Positions 36,410 to 46,306 of a stretch of DNA of 64,000 bases are shown in pieces (position 1 is the stretch's first letter; every line of letters starts with the position of its first letter). The notes below the pieces were generated by a model, which worked only from the letters and a program-made list of their open reading frames with translations, made no database searches and was not told where the DNA came from. The DNA is from Photobacterium damselae. GTDB taxonomy: Bacteria > Pseudomonadota > Gammaproteobacteria > Enterobacterales > Vibrionaceae. The position numbers and the translations under genes are program-made. The stretch lies in assembly GCF_003026815.1 (NCBI RefSeq), contig NZ_PYOG01000014.1:1-64000 (forward strand), read 5' to 3'.

Positions 36410-37558
36410 ATGCAATTTACTTATGTAAACCCTACTCTAATTCATTTTGGTCAAGGTCAAATCGCAGCAATCACTAACGATATTCCAACAACAAGCAAAG
36501 TTTTAGTGATTTATGGTGGCGGTTCTATTAAGAAAAATGGCGTTTATGATCAAGTTGTTAAAGCGCTCGAAAATCACACATGGCTTGAGTTTTCTGGTGT
36601 TGAACCAAACCCAACCAAAGAAACACTAGATAAAGCCGTTGCTATTGTGAAAGAACAAGGTGTGGATTACATCCTTGCTGTTGGTGGCGGATCCGTTATT
36701 GATGGCTCTAAGTATGTTGCAGCTGCAGCGAAATACGATGGTGATGGCTGGGATATTTTAATTGGTAAGCATACCATTGAATCAGCAACCCCAATTGGCG
36801 CGATCCTAACACTACCTGCAACGGGTTCTGAATCTAATATGGGTGCGGTAATTACTAAAGCAGAAACACAAGATAAGCTGGCCTTCTTACACCCAGCGGT
36901 TCAGCCAAAGTTTGCAGTAATGGACCCAGATGTAATGAAAACACTGCCAGAGCGCCAGCTTATTAACGGTATCGTGGATGCTTGGGTTCATACTTGTGAG
37001 CAATACCTAACTAAGCCAACACACGCTATGGTACAAGACGGCTATGCAGAAGTGCTTCTTCGTAACCTGAAAACATTAGGCGATCACTATGCAGAACGTG
37101 ATAACGATGAATGGCGTGCAAACCTAATGTGGACAGCAAACCAAGCGCTAAATGGTCTAATTGGTAGTGGTGTTCCGCAAGACTGGTCAACCCATATGAT
37201 CGGCCATGAATTGACTGCGTTATGGCATGTTGATCACGCTCGATCTCTTGCTATTGTTCAACCATCGCTGCTTCGCAATCAGATTGAATATAAGCGCGCT
37301 AAGCTAGAGCAAATGGGTCGAAATGTATTTGGTCTTGAAGCAACCTCCGATCTTGCAGAGCGCACAATCGATGCAATTGAAGCCTTCTACCATCAGTTAG
37401 GTGTTGCAACTCAATTAACTGAGTACACAGGTGATAAAGAGTCGGCAGTTAGTGCTGTTATCGACCAACTAGGTAAGCATGGAATGACAGCTCTAAGTGA
37501 AAACCAATCCATCACTCTAGAGCGTAGTCGTGAAATTTTAGAAAATGCAATTGCTTAA
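36410..37558 (+). CDS. yqhD: NADPH-dependent aldehyde reductase/alcohol dehydrogenase YqhD
   Basis: 382 residues, near the E. coli length. Group III iron/zinc alcohol dehydrogenase that reduces toxic short-chain aldehydes with NADPH. Cofactor motif YGGGSIKKNGVYDQVV and VGGGSVIDGSKYVAAA; metal-ligand region DAWVHTCEQY and GHELTALWHVDHARSLAIV, all intact. It follows a 159-base divergent promoter region shared with the AraC regulator and ends at a strong terminator. Confidence 0.94.
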   Translation: MQFTYVNPTLIHFGQGQIAAITNDIPTTSKVLVIYGGGSIKKNGVYDQVVKALENHTWLEFSGVEPNPTKETLDKAVAIVKEQGVDYILAVGGGSVIDGSKYVAAAAKYDGDGWDILIGKHTIESATPIGAILTLPATGSESNMGAVITKAETQDKLAFLHPAVQPKFAVMDPDVMKTLPERQLINGIVDAWVHTCEQYLTKPTHAMVQDGYAEVLLRNLKTLGDHYAERDNDEWRANLMWTANQALNGLIGSGVPQDWSTHMIGHELTALWHVDHARSLAIVQPSLLRNQIEYKRAKLEQMGRNVFGLEATSDLAERTIDAIEAFYHQLGVATQLTEYTGDKESAVSAVIDQLGKHGMTALSENQSITLERSREILENAIA

Positions 37559-37586
37559 AGGGTAGGTTTTCGCCCAGCGCAATAGT

Positions 37587-37617
37587 AAACGGCAGATCTA
37601 GGATCTGCCGTTTTTTT
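37587..37617 (+). terminator. Terminator of yqhD
   Basis: AAACGGCAGATC (37587-37598) with GATCTGCCGTTT (37602-37613), 12-bp perfect stem, 3-base loop, T run. Confidence 0.95.
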
Positions 37618-37742
37618 GTTCACAACCAACTCGGTATGCTTATCTAGTCACAAATAATAAACACTGAGCACTAAAACTACTTGCATTTAATTCAGGCATC
37701 TAATATATCAGACACTTATCGTGAAGATGTATAATATTACAC

Positions 37743-38579
37743 ATGAATACTGAATTAATCCAAAAAGAAATACTGCGTAGAAAAAATCTATTTCAGAAAA
37801 TTAGTTATGGTGATATCGCAACTAATGTCACACCAAACAAGTTAAGAGAATTACAGCTATATGGTGGAGCTGCTGGTATTTGGGTTCATTCAACTGTAAC
37901 TAAAAAGATTATAAACAACGAGTTCGGTATTGCTGTTAGTATCTTACATACAGGTAAAGACTATGCAGATGATTTTTCGGACTGTGGTATTTTATACGAT
38001 TTTCCAGCAACTAATCGTCGAGGATCACATGATAATAATGAAATTCAGGCGTTAAGAAATTGCTACACAGCACAGATACCATTATTCGTAATTACTAAAA
38101 CCAAGAAGAAATTACGTAATGTACATATTGGTCTAATTAAAGATTTTAATGAAGAAAAACGAAAAACATACATTGAATTCGTTACTAACGATACATTCAT
38201 CCATAATGCAGATATAAATAAAATTGATTATGAACAAGCTGATTATTTTACTAATTTTGAGCAATCAGTTATTAAGTCTTTACAAGATAATCCTAAAAAA
38301 CGCCGACAGCGAATCGAAAAAGCAAATAAAAAACCTCAACTAATTTCTCGTGTTGTAAAAGACTATCAACGAAACCCTGATATTGTTGCAGAAGCTTTAA
38401 TTAGAGCAGCAGGTATTTGTGAAGCATGTGGATGTCAGGCTCCATTTAATAAAAAATCAAATGGTGAACCATATCTAGAAGTGCATCATTTAATTCCACT
38501 ATCTAAAGGTGGTGAAGATAGTTTAGATAATGTTCAAAGCTTATGTCCAAATTGCCATCGAAAACTGCATTTCGGTTAA
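37743..38579 (+). CDS. HNH endonuclease with unrecognised N-terminal domain (possible type IV-like restriction enzyme)
   Basis: 278 residues, strikingly AT-rich codons. The C-terminal HNH domain (about 222-278) is complete: AGICEACGCQAP, EVHHLIPLSKGGEDSLDNVQ and SLCPNCHRKLHFG, with the two CxxC pairs for zinc and the H-H catalytic motif. The N-terminal 170 residues (GGAAGIWVHSTVTKKI, FGIAVSILHTGKDYADDFSD, IPLFVITKTKKKLRNVHIGL) have no motif I know; the strand pattern could be a PUA/SRA-like base reader, as in modification-dependent nucleases. No methylase or second subunit is adjacent. Confidence 0.75.
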   Translation: MNTELIQKEILRRKNLFQKISYGDIATNVTPNKLRELQLYGGAAGIWVHSTVTKKIINNEFGIAVSILHTGKDYADDFSDCGILYDFPATNRRGSHDNNEIQALRNCYTAQIPLFVITKTKKKLRNVHIGLIKDFNEEKRKTYIEFVTNDTFIHNADINKIDYEQADYFTNFEQSVIKSLQDNPKKRRQRIEKANKKPQLISRVVKDYQRNPDIVAEALIRAAGICEACGCQAPFNKKSNGEPYLEVHHLIPLSKGGEDSLDNVQSLCPNCHRKLHFG

Positions 38580-38585
38580 ATATTC

Positions 38586-38619
38586 AATCAGCTCAATACT
38601 CATCTATATTGAGCTGATT
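38586..38619. terminator. Hairpin between the HNH and LysR genes
   Basis: AATCAGCTCAATA (38586-38598) with TATTGAGCTGATT (38607-38619), 13 bp perfect, 8-base loop. Weak T content after it on either side; placed between two convergent genes. Confidence 0.6.
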
Positions 38620-38640
38620 ACTTCAAAATAATACAAAACC

Positions 38641-39543
38641 CTAACCAAAAAACTCCCCACATCCATCTATCTTCTGCTTTAAAAAATCGACAAAGCAGCG
38701 GACTTTCAATGGTACATATCGGTTTTGTAGATATACCGCATTAAATGGCAGTTTTTGACCTTCATAATCCACCAGCAATGGTATTAACTCCCCCGATTCA
38801 ACATAACGGCTTACCATCCATTTAGGTAGATGAGTAATACCGAGTCCAGCAAGTGCAGCATCCAGTAACACATCACCATTATCACAACGGAATGAACCAT
38901 GGACAGAGATTAAATGCTCTTGTTGTTTACAGCTGAAAGACCATGTATTCACCGAATGTAGACGCGAATAGACTAAACAATTATGGTCTAGCAGATCTTC
39001 AGGCTTATTTGGCGTTCCGTTTTTAGCAAGGTAATCGGGAGATGCAAAAAGCATCAGAACATTATCAAACAGATGACGAGCAATCAGGGTAGAATCTTCG
39101 AGATTACGGGCTCGAATCGCCACATCCACACCCGAACTTATCAAATCAACATGTTGATCACTGGCAAGTAAGTCAATTGAGATCTCAGGATATAAAGAAT
39201 TAAACTCCGATAATAACGAAGCTAAAACTAAGCGGCTAAATGCGATCGGCGCAGAGATCCTTAGCACCCCTTTCGGTACAGCAACATCTTCTCTTGCGCT
39301 AGCCTCAGCTTCGTCTATTTCACCGAGAATCGCCACACACTTATTAAAGTACTCTGTACCCGATGGAGTAAGCGCCAGTTCGCGACTATTACGAGTCAGC
39401 AACTTTACTCCGATCTCTTTTTCAAGAGCAGCCACTTTTTTGCTGATTGCTGTTTGAGAAGTATTTAACTCTCGCCCCGTTGCTGAAAAACTTCCTGTTT
39501 GCACCACACGGACAAACGCTCGCATTGCCCCTAATTTGTCCAT
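38641..39543 (-). CDS. LysR-family transcriptional regulator
   Basis: 300 residues. N-terminal winged HTH (FVRVVQTGSFSATGRELNTS, QTAISKKVAALEKEIGVKLL) and the co-inducer domain (GVLRISAPIAFSRLVLASLL, ISSGVDVAIRARNLEDSTLI). Belongs to the CrgA/DmlR-like group. It is divergent from the peroxiredoxin-like and old yellow enzyme genes, which it probably controls in response to electrophilic or oxidative stress; that link is inferred from position. Confidence 0.9.
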   Translation of the reverse strand: MDKLGAMRAFVRVVQTGSFSATGRELNTSQTAISKKVAALEKEIGVKLLTRNSRELALTPSGTEYFNKCVAILGEIDEAEASAREDVAVPKGVLRISAPIAFSRLVLASLLSEFNSLYPEISIDLLASDQHVDLISSGVDVAIRARNLEDSTLIARHLFDNVLMLFASPDYLAKNGTPNKPEDLLDHNCLVYSRLHSVNTWSFSCKQQEHLISVHGSFRCDNGDVLLDAALAGLGITHLPKWMVSRYVESGELIPLLVDYEGQKLPFNAVYLQNRYVPLKVRCFVDFLKQKIDGCGEFFG

Positions 39544-39715
39544 GTCCCACTCTCTCTTTATATAAACAGGGTTAATGAGCTGTCATCAACTCGATGTAGT
39601 ATCCATAATATCAGAGCCATTCCAAAAAGTTATAGCTGGTAGTCATTTTACCTTAGTTCTAGAACTTATGGTTTTACACTATGATTCTTTCAAGCCAAAT
39701 ACTTAAGGAATAATA

Positions 39716-40261
39716 ATGATGACTACACACAAACTTACCGCTGGCGCTCAATTTCCAACCATGACAGTGACAACATTAGACGGCCAACATGTAGAACTTA
39801 GCCAACCTCAAGGCAATCATGATTGGAAAATGGTTGTCGTATATCGCGGCAAGCATTGCCCTTTATGTACTCGCTATCTTAATCAGTTAGAAACACTAAA
39901 AGACCAATTTAGCAAAGTCGGTGTTGATATTATTGCTGTATCAGCTGACAGCAAAGAGCAGGCACTCACTCATAAAGAACAACTTAATGTGACCTTCCCT
40001 ATTGCTTACGGTCTAACGGTATCGCAAATGGAACAGCTTGGACTTTATATCTCTGAGCCTCGTTCAGAAAAAGAGACCGATCATCTATTTGCAGAACCGG
40101 GACTCTTTGTAATCAATGATAAAGGTCAATTGCAAATCGTTGATATCTCAAATGGCCCATTCGTTCGCCCAGAGCTTGAAGTTTTACTCTCTGGTATCGG
40201 CTTTATTCGTGATCCGAACAACCATTACCCAATTCGTGGTATGTATCAAGGCGAGGCATAA
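39716..40261 (+). CDS. Peroxiredoxin-like (AhpC/TSA) protein
   Basis: 181 residues. Thioredoxin fold with VVVYRGKHCPLCTRYLNQLE, where the cysteines sit as CPLC after the first strand, then GVDIIAVSADSKEQALTHKE, typical of the redoxin/AhpC-TSA superfamily. The CxxC makes it closer to thiol-disulfide or peroxiredoxin-like proteins than to classic one-Cys peroxiredoxins. Its stop is 2 bases before the start of the old yellow enzyme gene. Starts at ATG 39716 (a second ATG follows at once). Confidence 0.85.
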   Translation: MMTTHKLTAGAQFPTMTVTTLDGQHVELSQPQGNHDWKMVVVYRGKHCPLCTRYLNQLETLKDQFSKVGVDIIAVSADSKEQALTHKEQLNVTFPIAYGLTVSQMEQLGLYISEPRSEKETDHLFAEPGLFVINDKGQLQIVDISNGPFVRPELEVLLSGIGFIRDPNNHYPIRGMYQGEA

Positions 40262-40263
40262 TC

Positions 40264-41298
40264 ATGAGCTTACAAATGCTAACGCCCATTGAACTAGCAC
40301 CGAATTTAACGCTAAAAAACCGCATTGTTATGGCACCTATGACGCGTTCTATGGCCGATGATGATCTCAATCCAACAATAGCTATGGCTGAATATTACGC
40401 TAAGCGCGCAGAAACAGGGTTAATCGTCACTGAGGCAACCATTGTTTCACCATTAGGACAAGGCTACCCAAATACACCGGGACTTTATAACGAATCACAA
40501 ATACAACATTGGCAGGAAGTAACAGATCGTGTGCATCAACAAGGTGGTAAGATCTTCGTCCAATTATGGCACTGTGGGCGTATCGCTCACTCTATCTACC
40601 TAAATGGTGAAAAGCCAATAGCACCATCGGCGGTTTCATTTGAAGGTCGTGTTCCTCGTACTGATGGTTTGCAGTATGAAGAACCTCGTGCCATGACGGA
40701 TATGGAGATCGAACGCGTTATTCAAGAATTTGCGCAAGCTGCTGCCAATGCAAAACTTGCAGGCTTTGATGGTGTAGAAATTCATGGCGCTAATGGTTAT
40801 CTAATCGATCAATTTTTACATTGGGAGACAAACCAGCGAACCGATCAATGGGGCGGGACTCCTGAAAATATGGGACGTTTTCTTTTTAGAGTGATTGAAG
40901 CGGTGCAAAAGGAAATAGATCACGTTGGATTGCGTCTATCTCCTGTTGGTTATCTTCATATGGCTCTGAATGAAAAAGATCGAGAAGTTTCAGATTATGT
41001 TCTAAAGAAACTGAACGACTACGATCTGGTTTATCTGCACAATGGGGCGTTTGATGATGTGAAATACGACTATATTGATGGAACGGTTACACAATATATG
41101 CGTCGTCACTATCAAGGCAAAGTGGTTGGCAATGGCAGTTATACTCCAGACATTGCAGAACAAGTACTAGAACAAAAAGACGCAGATCTGGTTGCAATAG
41201 GTCGTCCCCTAATTGCCAATCCAGATTATGTCGCGAAGCTGAAAAACCATCAGCCAATCACTGAATATAATGCCGAAATGCTCAATACATTAGAGTAA
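40264..41298 (+). CDS. Old yellow enzyme / alkene reductase (NADH:flavin oxidoreductase)
   Basis: 344 residues, complete TIM barrel. FMN and substrate motifs: LKNRIVMAPMTRSMAD, KIFVQLWHCGRIAHSIYLNG, GFDGVEIHGANGYLIDQFLH (the His-Asn pair), and ADLVAIGRPLIANPDYVAKL. Reduces activated carbon-carbon double bonds in enals, enones or nitro compounds. Second gene after the peroxiredoxin-like protein under a divergent LysR, a plausible electrophile-stress unit. Compare the gutted copy at 28317. Confidence 0.92.
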   Translation: MSLQMLTPIELAPNLTLKNRIVMAPMTRSMADDDLNPTIAMAEYYAKRAETGLIVTEATIVSPLGQGYPNTPGLYNESQIQHWQEVTDRVHQQGGKIFVQLWHCGRIAHSIYLNGEKPIAPSAVSFEGRVPRTDGLQYEEPRAMTDMEIERVIQEFAQAAANAKLAGFDGVEIHGANGYLIDQFLHWETNQRTDQWGGTPENMGRFLFRVIEAVQKEIDHVGLRLSPVGYLHMALNEKDREVSDYVLKKLNDYDLVYLHNGAFDDVKYDYIDGTVTQYMRRHYQGKVVGNGSYTPDIAEQVLEQKDADLVAIGRPLIANPDYVAKLKNHQPITEYNAEMLNTLE

Positions 41299-41310
41299 AA
41301 CCCATCGATA

Positions 41311-41360
41311 AAAAACAGCCTCTTAACAGATGATAATCGCTTAGTTAAGAGGCTGTTTTT
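41311..41360. terminator. Bidirectional terminator between the OYE gene and hypE
   Basis: AAAAACAGCCTCTTAAC (41311-41327) is perfectly complementary to GTTAAGAGGCTGTTTTT (41344-41360), a 17-bp stem with A and T runs giving termination on both strands. Confidence 0.95.
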
Positions 41361-41380
41361 CTTGATTGCTAATAACTTAA

Positions 41381-42373
41381 CTAGCAGATACGAGGTAAAA
41401 GCTCACCTGCTGGGAAATCTAAATAACGACGGCTTCCCCAAGGGCTGTTTAATACCACTCGATGTTGCTCCGATCGACAAGCCGTACCCACAATCGCCGC
41501 TTGCGGATTAAACTGCTGTAGAACATCCAAAGCGCGCTCAGCATCTTGATGAGGAACCGCTAAAATAAATGTTCCTTCATTGGCTAAATCATAAGGTTCG
41601 AAACCAAATAATTCGCAAATGCCACGCACACTATCATTAACAGGAATTTGCTGCTCATCTAGCGTAATTTGCACTTCTGATGTTTGGCACCATTCGTTAA
41701 ATACTGCGGCAATACCCCCTCGGGTTGCATCTCGAAGGCTATGAATCTTGATACCTTGATCAAGCAATGCTTTTACGGTTGGCCATAGAGTCGCACAATC
41801 ACTTGCAATCGGAGATGCCAGCTTTAGTGACTCTCGTGCCGTTAAAACACACGCACCATGACAACCAACATCACGAGACACTAATAGCGTATCCCCCTCA
41901 GCTACATTATGAGATGAAATTCCTCGTTGACGGATATGACCAACTCCTGTTGTATTAATATAAACACCATCGGCCGATCCTTTAGGCACGACTTTGGTAT
42001 CACCACAAACGATTTTTGCCCCAGATACCTTCAGTTCATCAGCCATGCTCTTAACAATCACTTCTAAGTCATCAAGCGAGAAGCCCTCTTCAATAATAAA
42101 GCTTGAAGTGAGATATTGAGGCTCAGCGCCCATCATAGCCAAATCGTTTACGGTGCCAGCAATGGCTAGTTTACCGATATTACCGCCTTCAAAAAACAGA
42201 GGCGATACGGTGAAACTGTCGGTAGTCATCGCGATAGGACCAGAGCATTCTAAAACAGCGGCATCTTCATTGCGCAGCAAAATCTCATTACCCAAATAAC
42301 GAAAGAACAACTGATTGATCAGTTTATTCATTTCGACACCGCCACCACCATGACTTAATTGAACCTGTTTCAT
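41381..42373 (-). CDS. hypE: Hydrogenase maturation protein HypE
   Basis: 330 residues. PurM-like ATP-binding enzyme that dehydrates the carbamoyl group transferred by HypF into a thiocyanate on its own C-terminal cysteine, making the cyanide ligands for the NiFe centre. Visible: QLSHGGGGVEMNKLINQLFF, DSFTVSPLFFEGGNIGKLAI, GDTKVVPKG, and the C-terminus LLPRIC with the carrier cysteine last. It begins 10 bases after hypD. Last gene of the hyp operon. Confidence 0.96.
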   Translation of the reverse strand: MKQVQLSHGGGGVEMNKLINQLFFRYLGNEILLRNEDAAVLECSGPIAMTTDSFTVSPLFFEGGNIGKLAIAGTVNDLAMMGAEPQYLTSSFIIEEGFSLDDLEVIVKSMADELKVSGAKIVCGDTKVVPKGSADGVYINTTGVGHIRQRGISSHNVAEGDTLLVSRDVGCHGACVLTARESLKLASPIASDCATLWPTVKALLDQGIKIHSLRDATRGGIAAVFNEWCQTSEVQITLDEQQIPVNDSVRGICELFGFEPYDLANEGTFILAVPHQDAERALDVLQQFNPQAAIVGTACRSEQHRVVLNSPWGSRRYLDFPAGELLPRIC

Positions 42374-42383
42374 GAATTAATTC

Positions 42384-43508
42384 CTATAAATCTTCCGTAC
42401 CAGCATAACGGTAATAAGCATTACAAGCGCCTTCAGAGCTCACCATACAGCTTCCCATTGGACGATTGGGGTTACATGTTTTACCAAAGACTTTACAATC
42501 AGGTGGTGTTGCAAGGCCTTTTAAAATATCGCCACAGCGACACACTTTATGATCTGGTGTATCAATATGAGAGAAGCAGTCGTCGAAAATAATTTCAGCA
42601 TCTCGATGTTGATAACACGGCTTAAGTTGAAGAGCAGAGTGAGGAATTGGACCTAAACCACGCCAATTGAATTCATCTCGTACATCAAACACACGTTCAA
42701 CCAAACTTTGTGCTGCGGTATTTCCAGCCTGAGTAACAACACGCTTATATTGCACATCAAGTAACGCTTGTTCTTTGATGCCCTGCTCAACCAACATCAG
42801 TACAGATTCTAATACATCGGCAGGTTCAAACCCCGCAACCACTAACGGAATATGGTGCTTATCTACGACCGATTGATAAATTTTAGATCCCGTTACCGCG
42901 CTCACATGAGAAGGACCAATAAAAGCATTAATCGGAGACTGACCATCAGCTAAAATCACTTCCATAGCTGGAGTAACCAATACATGATTAATGTGAAAAT
43001 AGAGATTATTGATCTGTTGAGCTTCTGCCATTTCGACCAACACGGCGGTCATTGGTGTCGTTGTCTCAAAACCGATAGCAAAGAAAACCACTTTTTTGTC
43101 AGGGTTTTCTTTAGCAATTTTGAGTGTATCCATCGGATCATAGATAGGCTCGACTAAACCACCTTGAGCACGACACTGAGCTAGTGAACTTTTTGACCCC
43201 GGTACTCGAATCATATCGCCTAGAGTTACGAGAATAACATCGGGCTGCTGAGCCAGTTCAATGGCCTGATCAATACGCTCTTTTGGCATAACACAGACTG
43301 GACAACCTGGACCATGAACAAAATGCAAGTTATCAGGTAATAACTGCTTTAGACCAAACTTCATGATGGTATGAGTGTGACCACCACATACTTCCATCAT
43401 ATAAAGTGGCTTGGTGAGTAGCTGAGCTCGTTGCGCGATTTTTTCAGCCAACGCTTTGACCAAATCGGGCTGACGAAATCCTTGATATAACTGAGTTGAT
43501 ACTGCCAT
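42384..43508 (-). CDS. hypD: Hydrogenase maturation protein HypD
   Basis: 374 residues. Iron-sulfur scaffold which, with HypC, assembles Fe(CN)2CO. Conserved: MEVCGGHTHTIMKFGLKQLL, FVHGPGCPVCVMPKERIDQA, FFAIGFETTTPMTAVLV, and a C-terminal cysteine cluster (CRCGDILKG, CKVFGKTCNPNRPMGSCMVS, EGACNAYYRY) for the 4Fe-4S site. Its start codon overlaps the hypC stop by one base. Confidence 0.96.
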   Translation of the reverse strand: MAVSTQLYQGFRQPDLVKALAEKIAQRAQLLTKPLYMMEVCGGHTHTIMKFGLKQLLPDNLHFVHGPGCPVCVMPKERIDQAIELAQQPDVILVTLGDMIRVPGSKSSLAQCRAQGGLVEPIYDPMDTLKIAKENPDKKVVFFAIGFETTTPMTAVLVEMAEAQQINNLYFHINHVLVTPAMEVILADGQSPINAFIGPSHVSAVTGSKIYQSVVDKHHIPLVVAGFEPADVLESVLMLVEQGIKEQALLDVQYKRVVTQAGNTAAQSLVERVFDVRDEFNWRGLGPIPHSALQLKPCYQHRDAEIIFDDCFSHIDTPDHKVCRCGDILKGLATPPDCKVFGKTCNPNRPMGSCMVSSEGACNAYYRYAGTEDL

Positions 43509-43762
43509 TACACCAAACCTTCTAACTCTTGGCGCTCCATATCAGCCAAAATCAGTTTGTACATCTCAAGGCTTTCTTGCGCTTCTTTTGCGTTAATCTT
43601 ACTGATCGCAAAACCCACATGAACTAACAGATGATCGCCAAGTTCAATCGGCTCTGCAATTAAATGGGTGCTAACTTTGCGCTGAACCCCCATGGTTTCA
43701 ACTAAAGCAGCAGTTTCATCTGGATATAATTCAATGACACTAGACGGAATACATAAACACAT
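43508..43762 (-). CDS. hypC: Hydrogenase maturation chaperone HypC
   Basis: 84 residues from ATG at 43762. The family start MCLCIPSSVIELYP gives the essential Cys-2. It delivers the Fe(CN)2CO group with HypD to the large-subunit precursor. The ending MERQELEGLV is normal. A few codons upstream are also open but would push Cys-2 inward. It lies 29 bases after hypF and overlaps hypD. Confidence 0.94.
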   Translation of the reverse strand: MCLCIPSSVIELYPDETAALVETMGVQRKVSTHLIAEPIELGDHLLVHVGFAISKINAKEAQESLEMYKLILADMERQELEGLV

Positions 43763-43791
43763 ATTGCTTTCCAAAAATGAGATATCAGTGG

Positions 43792-46152
43792 TTAGTTATT
43801 ATGAATGGCATACCACAGCTGACCTGCTGCAATACCGCCATCATTCACAGGGATCAATTCGCCACTGTAAATAGGTTGTTTTTGTTGCAAAGCACTATCA
43901 CGAGCGGATGCTAATGTATAAGCGCTCTGCAAAATAATTCGGTTTTGAAATACACCACCAGAAAGCACAAGAGGTAGGGCTGGATAATTCTCGGCTAAGG
44001 TAAAAATACTTTGGGCGATATTTCGTAAAAAAGCATGAGCAAGACGGTTCTGCAACATTTGATTGAACGCAACCGATAATCGGCAAGATAGCACAGACTC
44101 AAAGCATGGTTGCCAGTCAATAACCGTAAAATCAGATTGCGCATTCAATGAAACCAATGACAATTCTGGTAACGGGTACAAAAGCTCATATTGAGAATTT
44201 AATGCGGCTTGTTCCAATAAAAGCCCGGCTTCACCTTCATAACTGACACGCTCTAGTACCCCTAAAAGATAAGCCATCGCATCAATAAGCCGCCCCATTG
44301 ATGAAGTATATGGAGAACGACTGCCACTTTGCCAAAGTTGATATAGATTCTCTAACGTTGCACTTGTCCATTGTGGAAAGAGTTTTTCTTGCAATGAACA
44401 AACCTGCTCAATCGACATAAATTCAAGCAAAATAGCCAATAACAAACGTGCAGGCTCTTTAATGGCTTGCTCTCCACCTAATAAACGAAACGATCGTAAA
44501 CTTGCCACGCGCTTAAAGTTATGGGTATCGGCCAATAACACTTCCCCACCCCAGACGGTTTCATCCTCACCATATCCAGTTCCATCAAAGGTAAACCCAA
44601 GTACCTGCTCTGTTAAATTATGCTCGGCCATCACGGCAAGCACATGAGCATGATGATGCTGAATCTGAGTCAACGAAATCGAGGAGTCGTCTGTAACCAT
44701 TCTCTGCGCCAGTTCGGTTGAGCGATATCCTGGGTGATAATCACAAACAATGCGTTGCGGCGAAACATGATAGAGAGAGGTGAAGGTTTTTATCGCTTCT
44801 TGATAGCGCATTTCATTATCGACATTATCAAGATCGCCAATAAATGGAGATAACATCCATTGCTGCGGCAAAGCAAGGCCTATAGATGCTTTCTGTTGTG
44901 CCCCCATCGCCAATGTTGCTTGATTATGAGTATCAGCAAATCGACTAAATGGCGCATAACCTCGGGCCATTCTTAAAACATGCACTTTATCGTCAATCAC
45001 ATGAACCAGACTGTCATCACAGGCATGAAGAATTGGACGATTATGATTTAAAATACCATCTAACTCAGTACCAAATTGAGCAATAACCTCTTCAAAGCAT
45101 GTTGCAATCGGCAATCCAGAACGGTTAGCACTGGTCATCACCAAAGCGTGAGGTGTATGAGGCTTTAGTTCAGCTAATTTAGCAAAAAGCAAAAAATGCA
45201 AAGGGGTATAAGGCAACATGATCCCCAAGTACGGCACATTTGGCGCAAGATTTGGGGCGAGTATCGATTCGCGGTTTTTCTTAAGTAACACAATAGGACG
45301 TTTTTGTTCATCCAGAGTCTGCCACTCTTTATCACAACCTTGCGCGAATACACGAGCATCAGATAAGCTTTGAACCATGATCGCTAATGGTTTTTTTGGG
45401 CGATGTTTATACTGACGTAATCGTTCAACAGCAACATTATCGCTGGCATCACAAATAAGATGGAAACCACCTAAGCCTTTTAGCGCAACAACGCCGCCCG
45501 CTAAGATCTGTTTAGCTAAAGATTCAATGGCTTGTTCACCAACACTATCCGTCTCAGCGGTAGAATGCTGGTGCCAACTAACCCAAGGGCCGCAATGTTC
45601 ACAACTGATCGGTTGAGCATGGTAGCGTCTGTCCAATGGGTTTTTATAAGCTTGTTCACACGGCTGGCAGAACTGAAAATTCGCCATACTGGTATGACAG
45701 CGATCATAAGGCAGCGCTTTGATGATACTGTATCGGGGACCGCAGTGGGTACAATTGGTAAAAGGATAGTGATAATAGCGCGAACGGGGATCTTCAAGAT
45801 CGGCTAAACACGCCTGACATACCCCTTGATCTGGAGAGATCGAGACAGAGGTACTTTCTCGCTCACAACTTTCTTGAATCGCAAACTCTGTTGGACATTG
45901 CGCCTTATTCCAACTAGGTAAAACGGTGATCTCAATATGATCAATACGACTTAACGGTGGGGCTTGACGTTCTAACTGCTCAACAAATTGCGTAAGTTGC
46001 TCAACGGTTCCTTGAGCATCAATTTTTACTCCTTCAGAGTCATTGATTACCCATCCTAACAGTTGATATTCCAGAGCTAATTGATAGACAAAAGGGCGAA
46101 AACCGACCCCTTGCACAATACCTGTGACATGAATAAATTGATGAGAAATCAT
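43792..46152 (-). CDS. hypF: Carbamoyltransferase HypF
   Basis: 786 residues from ATG at 46152 (AGGTGA upstream; the GTG further up is less likely). Activates carbamoyl phosphate to carbamoyl-AMP and passes it to HypE. Domains in order: acylphosphatase (1-90, GIVQGVGFRPFVYQLA), twin zinc fingers (about 105-185, CQACLADL, CTHCGPRYS, CEHCGPW), YrdC-like (about 200-380) and a Kae1-like C-terminal domain with HHHAHVLAVMAEH and TFDGTGYGED. All appear intact. Confidence 0.95.
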   Translation of the reverse strand: MISHQFIHVTGIVQGVGFRPFVYQLALEYQLLGWVINDSEGVKIDAQGTVEQLTQFVEQLERQAPPLSRIDHIEITVLPSWNKAQCPTEFAIQESCERESTSVSISPDQGVCQACLADLEDPRSRYYHYPFTNCTHCGPRYSIIKALPYDRCHTSMANFQFCQPCEQAYKNPLDRRYHAQPISCEHCGPWVSWHQHSTAETDSVGEQAIESLAKQILAGGVVALKGLGGFHLICDASDNVAVERLRQYKHRPKKPLAIMVQSLSDARVFAQGCDKEWQTLDEQKRPIVLLKKNRESILAPNLAPNVPYLGIMLPYTPLHFLLFAKLAELKPHTPHALVMTSANRSGLPIATCFEEVIAQFGTELDGILNHNRPILHACDDSLVHVIDDKVHVLRMARGYAPFSRFADTHNQATLAMGAQQKASIGLALPQQWMLSPFIGDLDNVDNEMRYQEAIKTFTSLYHVSPQRIVCDYHPGYRSTELAQRMVTDDSSISLTQIQHHHAHVLAVMAEHNLTEQVLGFTFDGTGYGEDETVWGGEVLLADTHNFKRVASLRSFRLLGGEQAIKEPARLLLAILLEFMSIEQVCSLQEKLFPQWTSATLENLYQLWQSGSRSPYTSSMGRLIDAMAYLLGVLERVSYEGEAGLLLEQAALNSQYELLYPLPELSLVSLNAQSDFTVIDWQPCFESVLSCRLSVAFNQMLQNRLAHAFLRNIAQSIFTLAENYPALPLVLSGGVFQNRIILQSAYTLASARDSALQQKQPIYSGELIPVNDGGIAAGQLWYAIHNN

Positions 46153-46306
46153 TGTCACTATCACCTAATTATAATCTTCCCCAGCAACCTAGAGCGAAAT
46201 TCTCATTGTTATTGGGTTTAAGTCGATACTCTAAAATAAGCAAAGAAAAACAGTGAAATAACACTTATAATTTGCCGGTTCACTCTTCTGCTTTGCCTAT
46301 TTCACG

